The notes: generated by a model from the letters alone, not told the origin. A stretch of 64,000 nt of DNA from Oscillospiraceae bacterium (GCA_015068845.1 SVJR01000002.1:33003-97002), one strand, 5' to 3'. Positions 48,160 through 58,708 are shown, counted from the first letter of the stretch. Program-made: numbers and translations.

Positions 48160-48829
48160 ATTAACAAAAGAACCGTTTTTCGGATTTTCCCTTTGTATGT
48201 TTTCGTACATAGTTGCTGTAAGAATTAATCAGAAGGCAAAAACTGCCATTGCCAATCCGCTCATTATTGCGGCTGCGATTATAATTGCAGTTCTCGGCGC
48301 GCTGCGAATTCCGCTTGACCATTTTATGGTGGGTGCAGATTTCGTTTCAATGTTTCTTGCCCCGGCAACGGCGGCTCTGGCGGTTTCAATGTACCGTCAG
48401 TTCGAGGTTATCAAAAAGAATTGGCTTCCCATTGTGGTGGGATGCGTTGTGGGTGCGGTTTCGGCCCTTGTCAGCATTTTTGTGTGCTGCAAGGTTTTCG
48501 GCCTCTCAGAGGAGATAACCGCAAGCCTTCTGCCAAAATCAATAACAACGGCATTTGCTGCAAAGCTCTCAGAACAGCTTGGCGGTATTGTCCCCGTAAC
48601 CTTAGCAGCGGTGCTTGTGACCGGTATTATCGGTGCACTTACCGCGCCGTATCTCATCAAGGTGTTTAAAATCAACAACCCTATCGCGTCAGGCCTTGCA
48701 ATCGGTGCCGCAAGCCACGCCCTCGGCACATCAAAGGCAATCGAAATTGGTGAGATTGAAGGCACGCTCAGCGGCATTGCTGTTGGCCTTTGCGGACTTG
48801 TTACCGTATTTATAGCGATATTTTTATAA
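48152..48829 (+). CDS. lrgB: LrgB family protein
   Basis: LLPKSITTAFAAKLSEQLGG, IASGLAIGAASHALGTSKAIEIGEIEG. Confidence 0.95.
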   Translation: MLELTKEPFFGFSLCMFSYIVAVRINQKAKTAIANPLIIAAAIIIAVLGALRIPLDHFMVGADFVSMFLAPATAALAVSMYRQFEVIKKNWLPIVVGCVVGAVSALVSIFVCCKVFGLSEEITASLLPKSITTAFAAKLSEQLGGIVPVTLAAVLVTGIIGALTAPYLIKVFKINNPIASGLAIGAASHALGTSKAIEIGEIEGTLSGIAVGLCGLVTVFIAIFL

Positions 48830-48984
48830 GGCAACATAGATTAGTTAATTAAAAAACAAGGGGCTTTGGCAAAATAACAGCTCAAAAAGGATAAAAAACG
48901 AGGACAATTGCAGTAGCAAAAGTCCTCGTTTTTTGGTATAATTAAATTGCGAAATAAAACTAATACCAAGGCGATTATACCAAA

Positions 48985-49125
48985 ATGAAAAGAAATATTC
49001 AACTACTAATTTCAGAAGAATTTGCAGAAAAAACAATTCCCGAAAATGATAGTGTTCGTTTGCTTGATGAAATAATAGATGAAATGGATTTGACAGCACT
49101 TTATCGCCGAAAATTACTACCTTTG
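48985..49125 (+). pseudogene. IS1182-like transposase N-terminal remnant
   Basis: MKRNIQLLISEEFAEKTIPENDSVRLLDEIIDEMDLTALYRRKLLP; no continuation. Confidence 0.6.
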
Positions 49126-49149
49126 CACAAACGAAATTTTATTAGGTTT

Positions 49150-49258
49150 CGGCCAAATGTATGTTGCAGATGAACGCTTCAAGAAAAACATTGATAAACA
49201 CGCTGATGGCACTGCAGAGCTTATCAATGACGCGGTTTTCATATTTTTTATACTCTAG
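49150..49258 (+). pseudogene. TipAS-domain (MerR/TipA C-terminus) remnant
   Basis: LGFGQMYVADERFKKNIDKHADGTAELINDAVFIFFIL*. Confidence 0.6.
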
Positions 49259-49385
49259 ATTCGCTTGCTATAAGACCTTTGACGAAAAGCATGCCATAAA
49301 AGAAAAAAATATTGACAAACGAAAGCGAAAAGGTTATAATATGCTTAAAAGTGCATAAACCAAAAACAGTAAAGGAGAATTAGAT

Positions 49386-50369
49386 ATGAGAAAGAATAAA
49401 TATTGTGTAGAACTTGATGTCGTTGATGGTTCTTTTCCTGACCGTTATATGGGATGTGGATATGGTCGTGAATACACCATTCCCGAGATGTTTGAAAGAA
49501 TTGCTTCTATAGATAAGATTACAGGTGTTGAATTGGTAAGTAACTGGCAAGTTACACCGGAAAACGCACCGGAAATCAAAAAACTCTGTGATGACCATAA
49601 TTTGGAAGTTGTTTCCATTTTACCCGACCATTTTTCACAAAAGAAGTGGGGTAAAGGCGCTTTTACATCTACTGATAAAAATATCCGCGCAGATGCCGTA
49701 CAGGTTACAAAGACGCTTATGGATCTTGCAGCTGAGATGGACTGCAAGAAATTGACGATATGGAATGGCCAGGATGGATATGACTATCCGTTCACTGCCA
49801 ACTATATGAAGGAGCTTGAATGGTTGCAAGAGGGAATTCGTGAATGCGCAGAGTATCGCAAGGATATTCAGTTGGCAATCGAATACAAGGTGCGCGAGCC
49901 GCGTTTACATTGTTACCTCAGCAATGTTTATTCAACGCTTATGTTCCTTAAAGAGGTTAACTGTGATAATGTAGGAATTACTGTGGATTTCGGACATTGT
50001 ATTATTGCTCACGAGAACCCTGCAGAGGCTATTGCGGCATGTAAGCTTTACGGCGATAAGTTGTTCCATGTACATGTAAATGACAACTTTGGCGTATGGG
50101 ACGATGACTGCATTACTTCAACAGAACATGTTATTGAAACTATGGAATTTATGTACTGGCTTAAGAAAACAAATTATGATGGTTGGTTCTCATTCGACCA
50201 CTATACACCTCGTCTGGATGGCCGTGATGCCCTTATTGAAGGCGTGAATTGGATGGAAGATATTACCGCATTGGTGGATAAGATTGATGATGCCAAGATG
50301 GAAGAAATGTTCAAGAACGTAAATGCGGTTGAGATGTCAAAAATGGTTCGCGAACTGTTGTTTCATTGA
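49386..50369 (+). CDS. Sugar phosphate isomerase/epimerase-like TIM-barrel protein
   Basis: Xylose-isomerase-like barrel: LTIWNGQDGYDYPFTANY, VGITVDFGHCIIAHENPAEAI, FHVHVNDNFG. Confidence 0.82.
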   Translation: MRKNKYCVELDVVDGSFPDRYMGCGYGREYTIPEMFERIASIDKITGVELVSNWQVTPENAPEIKKLCDDHNLEVVSILPDHFSQKKWGKGAFTSTDKNIRADAVQVTKTLMDLAAEMDCKKLTIWNGQDGYDYPFTANYMKELEWLQEGIRECAEYRKDIQLAIEYKVREPRLHCYLSNVYSTLMFLKEVNCDNVGITVDFGHCIIAHENPAEAIAACKLYGDKLFHVHVNDNFGVWDDDCITSTEHVIETMEFMYWLKKTNYDGWFSFDHYTPRLDGRDALIEGVNWMEDITALVDKIDDAKMEEMFKNVNAVEMSKMVRELLFH

Positions 50370-50390
50370 TTGTGAAAAGGAGTGTAAATT

Positions 50391-51197
50391 ATGAAACTTG
50401 CTTGCACAGATAGCGTACTTCCGGGGAAAAGTTTGACTGAAAAAGGTCATTATCTTAAGGAAGTCGGATTTGATGGTATGGCTGTTTTTGCAGAACCTGC
50501 ATTGTGGACAGATAAACTGACACGTGAAGTTCTGGATATGGAAAAGAATACAGGCGTCAGAGTGTGTGAATTTGTATTTATGGGTGATGTTTACGGTCAT
50601 CTTATGGATAAGGATGCAAACATTCAGCGCCAGGCGATTAACCTTTATAAAGAGTCTATTGCGATGTGCAATCAGATAGGTGCAATTACGGAGATGGAAT
50701 ATCAGTATTGTCCGCAGAATCCGTTGCCGTTATTTGAACCGTATCTTAAAATGCCCGAAGATGAAAAGAAAATTTTTATTGACATTATTCGTGAGTTTGA
50801 CTCTGCCTTGGAAGAGGGCGCATATATGCTTATAGAGGGTTGCAACCGCTATGAAACACGTTATCTTAACAGTCTTTTGGATTGCAAGGAGATTGTTCAG
50901 GAAGCCGGTGCAAAGCGTGTGGGACTGCTTGCTGATTTCTTCCACATGTCTATTGAAGAAGCAGATTTACCTAAAACTGTTGAAGTTTGCGGCAATCTTA
51001 TTAAGCATGTACATATTGGTGACAGTAACAGATTGGCACCGGGATTTGGACATACAGATTGGAAATCGTGTATGGCGGCACTGAAAAAGGTTGGATTCAA
51101 TGGTTATATGAATTTGGAATGTAATCTTTCGGGTGACCTTAAAGCCGAATTGACTCGTATCAAAAAGTATTTTACAGATATCGAGGCAAATATATAA
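50391..51197 (+). CDS. Sugar phosphate isomerase/epimerase-like TIM-barrel protein
   Basis: LIEGCNRYETRYLN, VGLLADFFHMSIEEAD, IKHVHIGDSNRLAPGFGHTDW. Confidence 0.88.
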   Translation: MKLACTDSVLPGKSLTEKGHYLKEVGFDGMAVFAEPALWTDKLTREVLDMEKNTGVRVCEFVFMGDVYGHLMDKDANIQRQAINLYKESIAMCNQIGAITEMEYQYCPQNPLPLFEPYLKMPEDEKKIFIDIIREFDSALEEGAYMLIEGCNRYETRYLNSLLDCKEIVQEAGAKRVGLLADFFHMSIEEADLPKTVEVCGNLIKHVHIGDSNRLAPGFGHTDWKSCMAALKKVGFNGYMNLECNLSGDLKAELTRIKKYFTDIEANI

Positions 51198-51258
51198 GAA
51201 AATTTCTATGTTGCAATTATGACATCCCATGTGTCAGGCGTGACAGAAAGGATATATT

Positions 51259-52704
51259 ATGCGTTTAGTATCTATTGACTTGGGAAGTACAAACGTTAAG
51301 GTAATAGCGTACAATCAAGACTTCGAGAGAGTGTGGGAGGCTTCCCGTACGGTAGAATATGACCGCAATGGGAAATTCGTTGAATTTAACGCTGAAACAT
51401 ATTTTGACGATTTGGCGGATATGCTTGGCGAAATGGCGGAGTCTGGAAAAGTTAACACCAATGAGCCTTGCCACATAACCTTGACAGGACAGGCGGAATC
51501 ATTAGTGGTTTTGGATAAAAGTATGAAGCCGCTTATGAATGCTATTTCGTGGATGGACGAGCGTTCGGAAGAAGAGTGCGAATATATAAGCACTTTGGTA
51601 AGCGATGATGAATGTTATCGTGTGACCGGGCAATGTGCGGTGTTGCCGACATGGCCTGCAACAAAGATTCTTTGGCTTAAAAAGCATAGACCGGAAGTGT
51701 ATGATAACGCATACAAATATGTGTTGCTTAAGGACTATATCGCATATCGCCTTTCGGGAAAACTTTTCTGCGAATGTTCGATTGCTACATTTTCGTTCTA
51801 TTTTGATATTCGAAATCGTTGTTATTGGAAGAAAATGTTGGATATCATCGGTGTAAAAGAAGAGCAAGTCCCCGAACTTATAGAGCCGGGCACAAATTTG
51901 GGTACACTTTCTGCAGAGTGTATTAAAAAGACGGGACTTATGAATGCAGATGTTAATGTTGGAACGCTTGACCACTTTGCGGGAATGATTGGTACGGGAA
52001 ATATCAAGCCGGGCATAGTTACTGAGTCTACGGGAACAGTTATGGCAATGTCTGTTATGGCGGAACTCCCAATAAATGAAGAGGAAACTGCGGCTTTGCA
52101 TTACGGCCCTTTCCCCGGAACGTATGTATTTTTGCCTGCGTGCGAAAGTGGCGGAATTTCTTTGGAATGGTTCAGGGACAGATTCCTGCCTGGCGTACAG
52201 TTTGATGCTATAAATCGTGAAATTGAAAACAGGGGGTATACGGGTGAATTGCTGTTCCTTCCGTATATTAACGGAACAAATGCACCTGAATTTGACCTTG
52301 AGGCATCGGGTTTGTTTATGGGACTTAAGGCACGTCACGATGCTTATGATTTGGCAGGTGCCGTTATGGAAGGCGTTGCATTGATGCTTGAACGAAACCT
52401 TGCATGCCTTGCGCATCGCCCTGTAAGCATTATTTCAACAGGCGGCGGGGCAAAATCTCCGCTTTGGTTGCAGATGAAGGCGGACATTACCGGGATAGAA
52501 GTAAAAGTTCCTGCAGATAAAGAGGCAGCGTTGCTTGGTGCTTCTATTATGGGCGCAGTTAGCGCAGGTGTATATCCGAATTATGAAACTGCAGTTGAAA
52601 AAGGCGTACGAATGGAAAAATGCTATACACCACGACCGTATAACGAAAAGAAGAAACAGGCATATAGCATTATGTATGATGCTATGATTAAGGCACAGTA
52701 CTAA
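51259..52704 (+). CDS. FGGY-family carbohydrate kinase
   Basis: SIDLGSTNVKVIAYN, ITLTGQAESLVVLD, GTLDHFAGMIGTGNIKPGIVTESTGTVMA, ISTGGGAKSPLWLQMKADITG. Confidence 0.92.
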   Translation: MRLVSIDLGSTNVKVIAYNQDFERVWEASRTVEYDRNGKFVEFNAETYFDDLADMLGEMAESGKVNTNEPCHITLTGQAESLVVLDKSMKPLMNAISWMDERSEEECEYISTLVSDDECYRVTGQCAVLPTWPATKILWLKKHRPEVYDNAYKYVLLKDYIAYRLSGKLFCECSIATFSFYFDIRNRCYWKKMLDIIGVKEEQVPELIEPGTNLGTLSAECIKKTGLMNADVNVGTLDHFAGMIGTGNIKPGIVTESTGTVMAMSVMAELPINEEETAALHYGPFPGTYVFLPACESGGISLEWFRDRFLPGVQFDAINREIENRGYTGELLFLPYINGTNAPEFDLEASGLFMGLKARHDAYDLAGAVMEGVALMLERNLACLAHRPVSIISTGGGAKSPLWLQMKADITGIEVKVPADKEAALLGASIMGAVSAGVYPNYETAVEKGVRMEKCYTPRPYNEKKKQAYSIMYDAMIKAQY

Positions 52705-52753
52705 GATTTGTGCCGGATTTTGTAATACTTTGTTTATAGGGGAGTTTTGATAA

Positions 52754-53458
52754 TTGATGAAAAGAAATATTAAATTACAACCGCCTTTTTTTGAAATTGG
52801 ACCAAAAAACTATATGTTTGGCGACCAAATTTTGGATTTGGCAAGAATAGCTGACGAAGCGGCAGCAAAATATGATGTACGCGTAATTTTTACGACTCCT
52901 TATGCGAATATCGAAAAAGTTGCATCTTCTGTAAAGAATTTACACGTCTTTGCACCGCATATGGATGATATTCCGATAGGCAGGGGACTTGCGTGTGTGC
53001 TTCCCGAATCAATAAAGGCGGCAGGTGCGGTTGGGGTTATGCTAAATCATTGCGAACGCCCGCTCTCATCGTCTGTTCTTGTTCGCACGTTAAATCGTGC
53101 GCGTGATTTGGACCTTATGACGATTGTTTGTGCAGATTCTATGGACGAAACACGTGCAATTGCTCAAATGCATCCTGACCTTATGATTACAGAACCTACA
53201 GAACTAATCGGTACCGGACAGGCGGCTGACCTTTCGTATGTATCCGCATCTATGGAAGCTGTCAAGGAGATAGACCCGGATATTGGTGTTCTTGTCGGCG
53301 GCGGAATCAGTAACGGAACAGATGTTTACAATACAATTATGGCAGGGGCAGACGCTACCGGCTCTTCAAGCGGAATTGTAAAGAGTGCTGATCCGGGTGC
53401 TATGGTTAACGAAATGTTGTCAGCATTACGCCAAGCGTGGGATGACAGACATAAATAA
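52754..53458 (+). CDS. Triosephosphate-isomerase-like protein
   Basis: GPKNYMFGDQILDLA, VGVMLNHCERPLS, VGGGISNGTDVYNTIMAGADATGSSSGIVKSADP. Confidence 0.8.
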   Translation: MMKRNIKLQPPFFEIGPKNYMFGDQILDLARIADEAAAKYDVRVIFTTPYANIEKVASSVKNLHVFAPHMDDIPIGRGLACVLPESIKAAGAVGVMLNHCERPLSSSVLVRTLNRARDLDLMTIVCADSMDETRAIAQMHPDLMITEPTELIGTGQAADLSYVSASMEAVKEIDPDIGVLVGGGISNGTDVYNTIMAGADATGSSSGIVKSADPGAMVNEMLSALRQAWDDRHK

Positions 53459-53472
53459 AGGAGGAAAATAAA

Positions 53473-54087
53473 ATGAGTAAGTATGATAAATCCGTCACTG
53501 ATATTTTGAATATAGAGTGGCAAGAAATTCGCAAGTTAATTGATACATTGGATCGTGACGTTGTAGACGAGATTATTGATTTGTTGCTTCGTGTGAAGCC
53601 CGAAGGTCATAAGGTAATAACGGCAGGTTGCGGTACATCGGGAAGTGTTGCTGTGCGCGTTGCACATTCGCTTAGCGTATGCGAGGTGCCTGCTTTCTAT
53701 TGTTGCCCGGCGAACGCTGTACATGGTGGTACGGGCGCAATTCAAAAAGGTGACGTTGTAATACTGTTTTCCAAGGGTGGAAACACACAAGAAATTGTAA
53801 ACTATATTCCTATTTGTAAAGCAAAAGGTGCTACGATAATCGGTGTCAGCCAAAACGACGATTCTGTTTTGGCAAAACATTCGGATATTTACTTCAAAGT
53901 ACAAATTGACCAGGAGTCTGATAAGTTTAATATGTGTGCATCTGCAAGTTGTACTGCATATTGTGCGGTATGGGATTCAATTGCTTTTACTGTTATGAAT
54001 TATAACGGATACACAAAAGAAGATTTGTTGTTGATTCATCCGGGCGGAAAAGTCGGCGAACTTCTTCTTAAGGAAAATCAAGCATAG
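53473..54087 (+). CDS. SIS-domain sugar-phosphate isomerase-like protein
   Basis: ITAGCGTSGSVAVRVAHSLS, ILFSKGGNTQEIVNYIPICKAKGATIIGVSQN, IHPGGKVGE. Confidence 0.88.
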   Translation: MSKYDKSVTDILNIEWQEIRKLIDTLDRDVVDEIIDLLLRVKPEGHKVITAGCGTSGSVAVRVAHSLSVCEVPAFYCCPANAVHGGTGAIQKGDVVILFSKGGNTQEIVNYIPICKAKGATIIGVSQNDDSVLAKHSDIYFKVQIDQESDKFNMCASASCTAYCAVWDSIAFTVMNYNGYTKEDLLLIHPGGKVGELLLKENQA

Positions 54088-54102
54088 AAAAGGAGCGCGA
54101 AA

Positions 54103-54603
54103 ATGATTGTATATAATGAAAAGTTTCAAGTAGAGACAGGGCATGCACACGTTACTGTTTTAGATGTTACAAAGCAGGTTCGCGAAATTGCAGCGAAGTC
54201 GGGTGTACAGAACGGAAATATCCTTGTGTACACAGGTCACACCTCTTGCTCTGTGCAGATTCAGGAATTTTCTGATGGACAGACTCTTTGGGGAACGGAA
54301 TTGATTATGCAGGATTTGATTAATTGCTTGGCGAAAATTGCGCCTACCTGCACAAATGAAAACATGTACTTGCATCCAAATCTTGAGCACGTTAAAGGCG
54401 CAATGGAAGAGCGTGACGAACGCCCTGAATGGTGCCTTAATACTGACGGGCATATTCGCTCTGTCATTATGGGACGTTCGGTAACAATTCCGATTATTGA
54501 TGGTGAGATTCAACTTGGTGAATTCGGTTTGGTGTACTTTGCCGATTGGGATCAGGTTCGCTCGCGTACGAGAACCGTAATCACCCAGGTAATGGGCATA
54601 TAG
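54103..54603 (+). CDS. YjbQ/UPF0047 family protein
   Basis: NGNILVYTGHTSCSVQIQEF, HVKGAMEERDERPEW, GEFGLVYFADWDQVRSRTRTVITQVMG. Confidence 0.88.
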   Translation: MIVYNEKFQVETGHAHVTVLDVTKQVREIAAKSGVQNGNILVYTGHTSCSVQIQEFSDGQTLWGTELIMQDLINCLAKIAPTCTNENMYLHPNLEHVKGAMEERDERPEWCLNTDGHIRSVIMGRSVTIPIIDGEIQLGEFGLVYFADWDQVRSRTRTVITQVMGI

Positions 54604-54638
54604 TAAAACGTACTATAACAGAAATATTAATTATGAAA

Positions 54639-54679
54639 ACACCCACGAAAGTTTATCTAAAAGGCTTTCGTGGGTGTTA
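54639..54679 (+). terminator. Rho-independent terminator of the sugar operon
   Basis: AACACCCACGAAAG…CTTTCGTGGGTGTT. Confidence 0.75.
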
Positions 54680-55058
54680 TGCTTTTGACTGTAGCTATGC
54701 TTTGCAAGAAAATATGTAGTGAAATATAAAAATCACCAATCAAAAAAGCCCCTTATTTTAGGAGCTTTTGAAAGTCGGTATTATTCCCACTCGACTCAGG
54801 GGAAGTTTATCATAGTGTTTCTCTGTGAATTTTCGTGATTATATTATCCATATTTCACAGTTTTATCTATGGTATTTTCTTTTGAAAGAGTTAGAAGGGG
54901 GATGCCTTGACGGAACCCACGGCGTGTTCTATCAACCGATGACCCAATACGCCGATGAAGCCGCCGCCGAGGAATTTGACAAGCAGTTTCCGCTGAAGGA
55001 GAAATTAAAGCTTCCCGGCCAGCTCGTGTAAAAGGAAAGCTCAAAGTATTAAAATAAA

Positions 55059-55214
55059 GAGAACTACAAATTCAGGCAATTTCTACTTAGAGGAAAAAAG
55101 AAAGTTGAAACAGAAATTGCTATTGTTGCAATGGCGTATGACATCAACAAATTACACCATAAAATTCAGAATAATCGACCGGGAACGCAGCTTCACGGCG
55201 AACTTTCTGCTTAA
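55059..55214 (+). pseudogene. IS1182-like transposase C-terminal remnant
   Basis: ENYKFRQFLLRGKKKVETEIAIVAMAYDINKLHHKIQNNRPGTQLHGELSA*. Confidence 0.7.
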
Positions 55215-55319
55215 AAAGAATACAACCGAATAAAATTTTGAACAAGAGGTACGACCTCTTATTTGGCGTACAAAACTTTATGAAATTTTGCACATTTTTC
55301 TTATTTGGAAACAGAAAAA

Positions 55320-55368
55320 CAGGGCTGTAGTCAACCCGATTTAAAAAATCGTTTTGCTACAGCCCCTT
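55320..55368 (-). terminator. Terminator of fba
   Basis: GGGCTGTAGTC…GCTACAGCCCC hairpin downstream of the minus-strand gene. Confidence 0.55.
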
Positions 55369-55414
55369 GTTGCTGTCAGAACTGATTTTACCTATTTGGT
55401 TTGTATTAAACGGC

Positions 55415-56278
55415 TTACGCCTTGCCGATTGAACCGAAGAGTTCCATCTTGCCTTTAACGGTTTCCTTGATAGCTTCAACGCCGGGAGCAAGAATCTTTC
55501 TGGGGTCAAAGCCCTTACCTTCAAGGTCTTTGCCGTCTTCGATATACTTTCTTGTAGCTGCGGCAAATGCAAGCTGGCATTCGGTGTTAACATTAATTTT
55601 ACTAACGCCAAGAGAGATAGCCTTTTTAATCATATCCTCAGGGATACCTGTACCGCCGTGGAGAACCAGGGGCATAGGATCTGTTGCTGCGCTGATTGCA
55701 GCGAGGGCGTCAAAGTCAAGGCCTTTCCAGTTTGCGGGGTACTTACCGTGGATGTTGCCGATACCTGCAGCGAGGATATCAACGCCGAGGTCTGCAATCA
55801 TCTTACATTCAGCGGGGTCTGCAACTTCGCCGCCGCCGATAACGCCGTCCTCTTCGCCACCGATTGCACCAACCTCAGCTTCGAGGGATACTCCCTTTGA
55901 GTGGGCGAGGTTAACCAACTCGGTTGTCTTTGCGATGTTTTCGTCGATGGGGTAGTGTGAACCGTCGAACATAATTGATGAGAAGCCTGCTTCCATAGCC
56001 GCCATTGCACCATCGTATGTGCCGTGGTCAAGGTGGATTGCTACGGGAACGGTAATGTTAAGGTATTCAAGCATACCGTTAACCATACCAACAATAGCCT
56101 TGTAACCTCCCATGTATTTGCCGGCGCCTTCTGATACGCCAAGGATTACGGGTGATTTGCATTCCTCAGCGGTGAGAAGAATAGCCTTTGTCCATTCAAG
56201 ATTGTTGATGTTGAACTGGCCAACTGCGTATTTTCCGGCTTTTGCTTTTTGAAGCATTTCAGTAACTGATACTAACAT
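55415..56278 (-). CDS. fba: Fructose-bisphosphate aldolase class II
   Basis: AVGQFNINNLEWTKAIL, VAIHLDHGTYDGAMAAMEAGFSSIMFDGSHYP, LVLHGGTGIPEDMIKKAI. Confidence 0.96.
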   Translation of the reverse strand: MLVSVTEMLQKAKAGKYAVGQFNINNLEWTKAILLTAEECKSPVILGVSEGAGKYMGGYKAIVGMVNGMLEYLNITVPVAIHLDHGTYDGAMAAMEAGFSSIMFDGSHYPIDENIAKTTELVNLAHSKGVSLEAEVGAIGGEEDGVIGGGEVADPAECKMIADLGVDILAAGIGNIHGKYPANWKGLDFDALAAISAATDPMPLVLHGGTGIPEDMIKKAISLGVSKINVNTECQLAFAAATRKYIEDGKDLEGKGFDPRKILAPGVEAIKETVKGKMELFGSIGKA

Positions 56279-56482
56279 TTTATGTTTCCTCCTTTGAGAT
56301 TTTTAAATGTTCGAAATTAAAATTCATACATTAATATAATAACACTTGCGGAAAGTTATGTCAATAAAAACCTTAAATACTTTTTGGGGGTTTTGAGGTT
56401 TTTGGAGAAAAAACTTATGTTTGTTGATTTTTTTTAACGAATGTGTTAAAATAAATCTTAAGTCTATTAAGAAGGTGATGTT

Positions 56483-58336
56483 TTGAAACAGAAGTTCAAG
56501 GCTTTTTTAAAATTTATTAACGAGTATTATTTTCTCGTATTTGCTGCAATTGCGCTTTTCCTGCCGGACCTGCTGCTGCGTGCATTGGTGTGGCCCAACC
56601 GCCCGTTTGTGGAGCTTTATGTCGGGCCTGTTGCCTGGATTTTTTCTGCCGTCTGGGTGTTCCTTATCCTTTTTGTATGCACGATTGTCCTGCCAAAAAA
56701 ATGGGGAAGGCTTTTGTATATTGTAACCAATGTGTTCTTTATTATTCTGGCGTTTTGTCAGTATGTGTACTGTGGAATATTTGAACAGTTCTTCTGGCTG
56801 AAGAGTATTGCTCTTGCCGGTGAGGGTGCGGATTACCTTGATTATGCGCTGGACTACATAGATATTCCCCTGGTTGTCTGCACACTTGCTGCCATTGGAG
56901 CTTTGGTTTTAGCTGCAATCAGGTGGAAGAAGCCACCGCTCAAGCACAAGGCGTGGTGGCTGATTGCACTTGTCCCCGTTATTGCGCTTGGCGGACTGAA
57001 TTTTGTTATGAGCCCCGAACTCTTCGGGGATTCCGAGGACGATTGGGATTCGTGGCGTAAGCCCCGTGTGGTTTACAAACAGTTCACCGATGTGAATAAA
57101 AGCTTTGATGTTTCGGGACTTTACCAGTTTACTCTGCGTGATTTGCTTAGAACAGTGTTCCCTGTAAATAAGTATTCAAAAGAGGACTTCAAGCGGGTTG
57201 AGGAATTTTTTGAGCAGCCACCTGTTTCGGAAAACGAATATACCGGTGTGCTCAAGGGGAAAAATGTTATTGCGGTGATGCTTGAGGGTATTGATACCTG
57301 GATGATTGACGAAAAGTACACGCCCACTATGTGTTATATGATGGAAAACGGGCTGAACTTTACCAACTATCACGCGCCCACCTTTGGTACGGGACACACC
57401 TTCAACTCGGAGTTTGCGTTCAACACCGGATACTTCAATCCCATAACGGCGGTGAGTGCGACCAACTTCAGCGCCAACCGCTACCCGTATTCCCTTGCAA
57501 ATATTCTGCGAGACGAGGGCTATTTGGCAAACTCGTTCCACTATAATGACCCGGAATTCTATAACCGTGGAATTATGCATAACAGTCTTGGCTTTGAAAA
57601 GTATAATTCGTTTCCGGATTTTGGTATGCCCGAGACGGTGTCGCAGGCGGACAGCAATATTCTGTCCAATGACGGAATATATGCAAAGATGATTGAAAAA
57701 CAGCCGTTTTACGATTTTGTAATCACATATTCGGGACATGTGCCGTATACCTTTGATGATGCAAAGCTCAGCACTGCAAAACAAAATCATCCCGACCTCA
57801 TCAACCCTGAAATGAACAAGGAAAAGAACAACTGTCTTATCCTTGCAGCCGACACCGACGATTTCTTCCGTCAACTGCTGACAAAGCTGAATGATGACGG
57901 AATTCTTGAAAATACTGTTATTGTGGCGTACACCGACCACTATGCTTATGGGTTCTCTGACCAGAAGCTTCTGGAGGAGTACAAGCAGGGCGAGAACATT
58001 TACCGTGTTCCGGCGTTCATCTACTCGCCCGGACTCAAGGCGCAGACAATCGATAAGCCGATGATGACGGTTGACTTTTTGCCGACAATTCTGAACCTTC
58101 TGGGTGCAAAGTGTCCTGATTATTTCATAGGAAACGATATTCTAAATCCCGAAAATGAGGGCTTTGTATACTTTGGCAACAAGGCGTGGATGGACGGCAA
58201 AATGTACTATGTTCCGTCGGACGAGGAGCCGGCAAAGGAGAAAAAGGAGCATATCCGTGCGGGTAACGCCCGTGTGGCAGAATCCTGCGAGATAAACGAT
58301 ATTGTGATAACGGGCGATTATTTTGCACGCAGATAA
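56483..58336 (+). CDS. LTA synthase family protein (sulfatase)
   Basis: N-terminal TM bundle; VIAVMLEGIDTWMI, FNSEFAFNTGYFNP, VIVAYTDHYAYG; TTG start after AGAAGGTGATG. Confidence 0.93.
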   Translation: MKQKFKAFLKFINEYYFLVFAAIALFLPDLLLRALVWPNRPFVELYVGPVAWIFSAVWVFLILFVCTIVLPKKWGRLLYIVTNVFFIILAFCQYVYCGIFEQFFWLKSIALAGEGADYLDYALDYIDIPLVVCTLAAIGALVLAAIRWKKPPLKHKAWWLIALVPVIALGGLNFVMSPELFGDSEDDWDSWRKPRVVYKQFTDVNKSFDVSGLYQFTLRDLLRTVFPVNKYSKEDFKRVEEFFEQPPVSENEYTGVLKGKNVIAVMLEGIDTWMIDEKYTPTMCYMMENGLNFTNYHAPTFGTGHTFNSEFAFNTGYFNPITAVSATNFSANRYPYSLANILRDEGYLANSFHYNDPEFYNRGIMHNSLGFEKYNSFPDFGMPETVSQADSNILSNDGIYAKMIEKQPFYDFVITYSGHVPYTFDDAKLSTAKQNHPDLINPEMNKEKNNCLILAADTDDFFRQLLTKLNDDGILENTVIVAYTDHYAYGFSDQKLLEEYKQGENIYRVPAFIYSPGLKAQTIDKPMMTVDFLPTILNLLGAKCPDYFIGNDILNPENEGFVYFGNKAWMDGKMYYVPSDEEPAKEKKEHIRAGNARVAESCEINDIVITGDYFARR

Positions 58337-58453
58337 AGCCTGTTCACGGTTTTGTTACAAAAATTTAACTTGTAAAGCCGGGATATTTGTGTTAAAATGT
58401 TTCTAAGGTAATAATCCAGTTCCCGAAAACCTCGGGAGAACGGAGGTAAGTTT

Positions 58454-58708
58454 ATGGATAACAATTTCTCAAAGACCGTAAAATTCAGCGTGGAAAAGGA
58501 AAAACCAATGTCGCCCAGAGAGCTCATACTGTCGGTTCATGCGGCACTTAAGGAAAAGGGCTATAACCCCATCAGCCAGTTTGTGGGCTACATTATGTCG
58601 GGTGACCCCTCATATATTACAGCACACAACGGCGCCAGAACGCTTATTCAGAAATTGGAAACCGACGAGATACTGGAAGAATTGGTTAAGTTCTATGTTT
58701 CGGAATAA
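58454..58708 (+). CDS. ireB: IreB family regulatory phosphoprotein (UPF0297)
   Basis: [55 protein letters not shown]. Confidence 0.96.
   Translation: MDNNFSKTVKFSVEKEKPMSPRELILSVHAALKEKGYNPISQFVGYIMSGDPSYITAHNGARTLIQKLETDEILEELVKFYVSE

Noticed and set aside
54775-54800. guaA C-terminus remnant (GAGTGGGAATAA = EWE*)
   Set aside because: Only about 12 bases match; too short to support.
54825-55031. 68-aa ORF before the transposase C-terminal remnant
   Set aside because: Appears to be a fragment without a recognisable family or RBS; not called as a gene.
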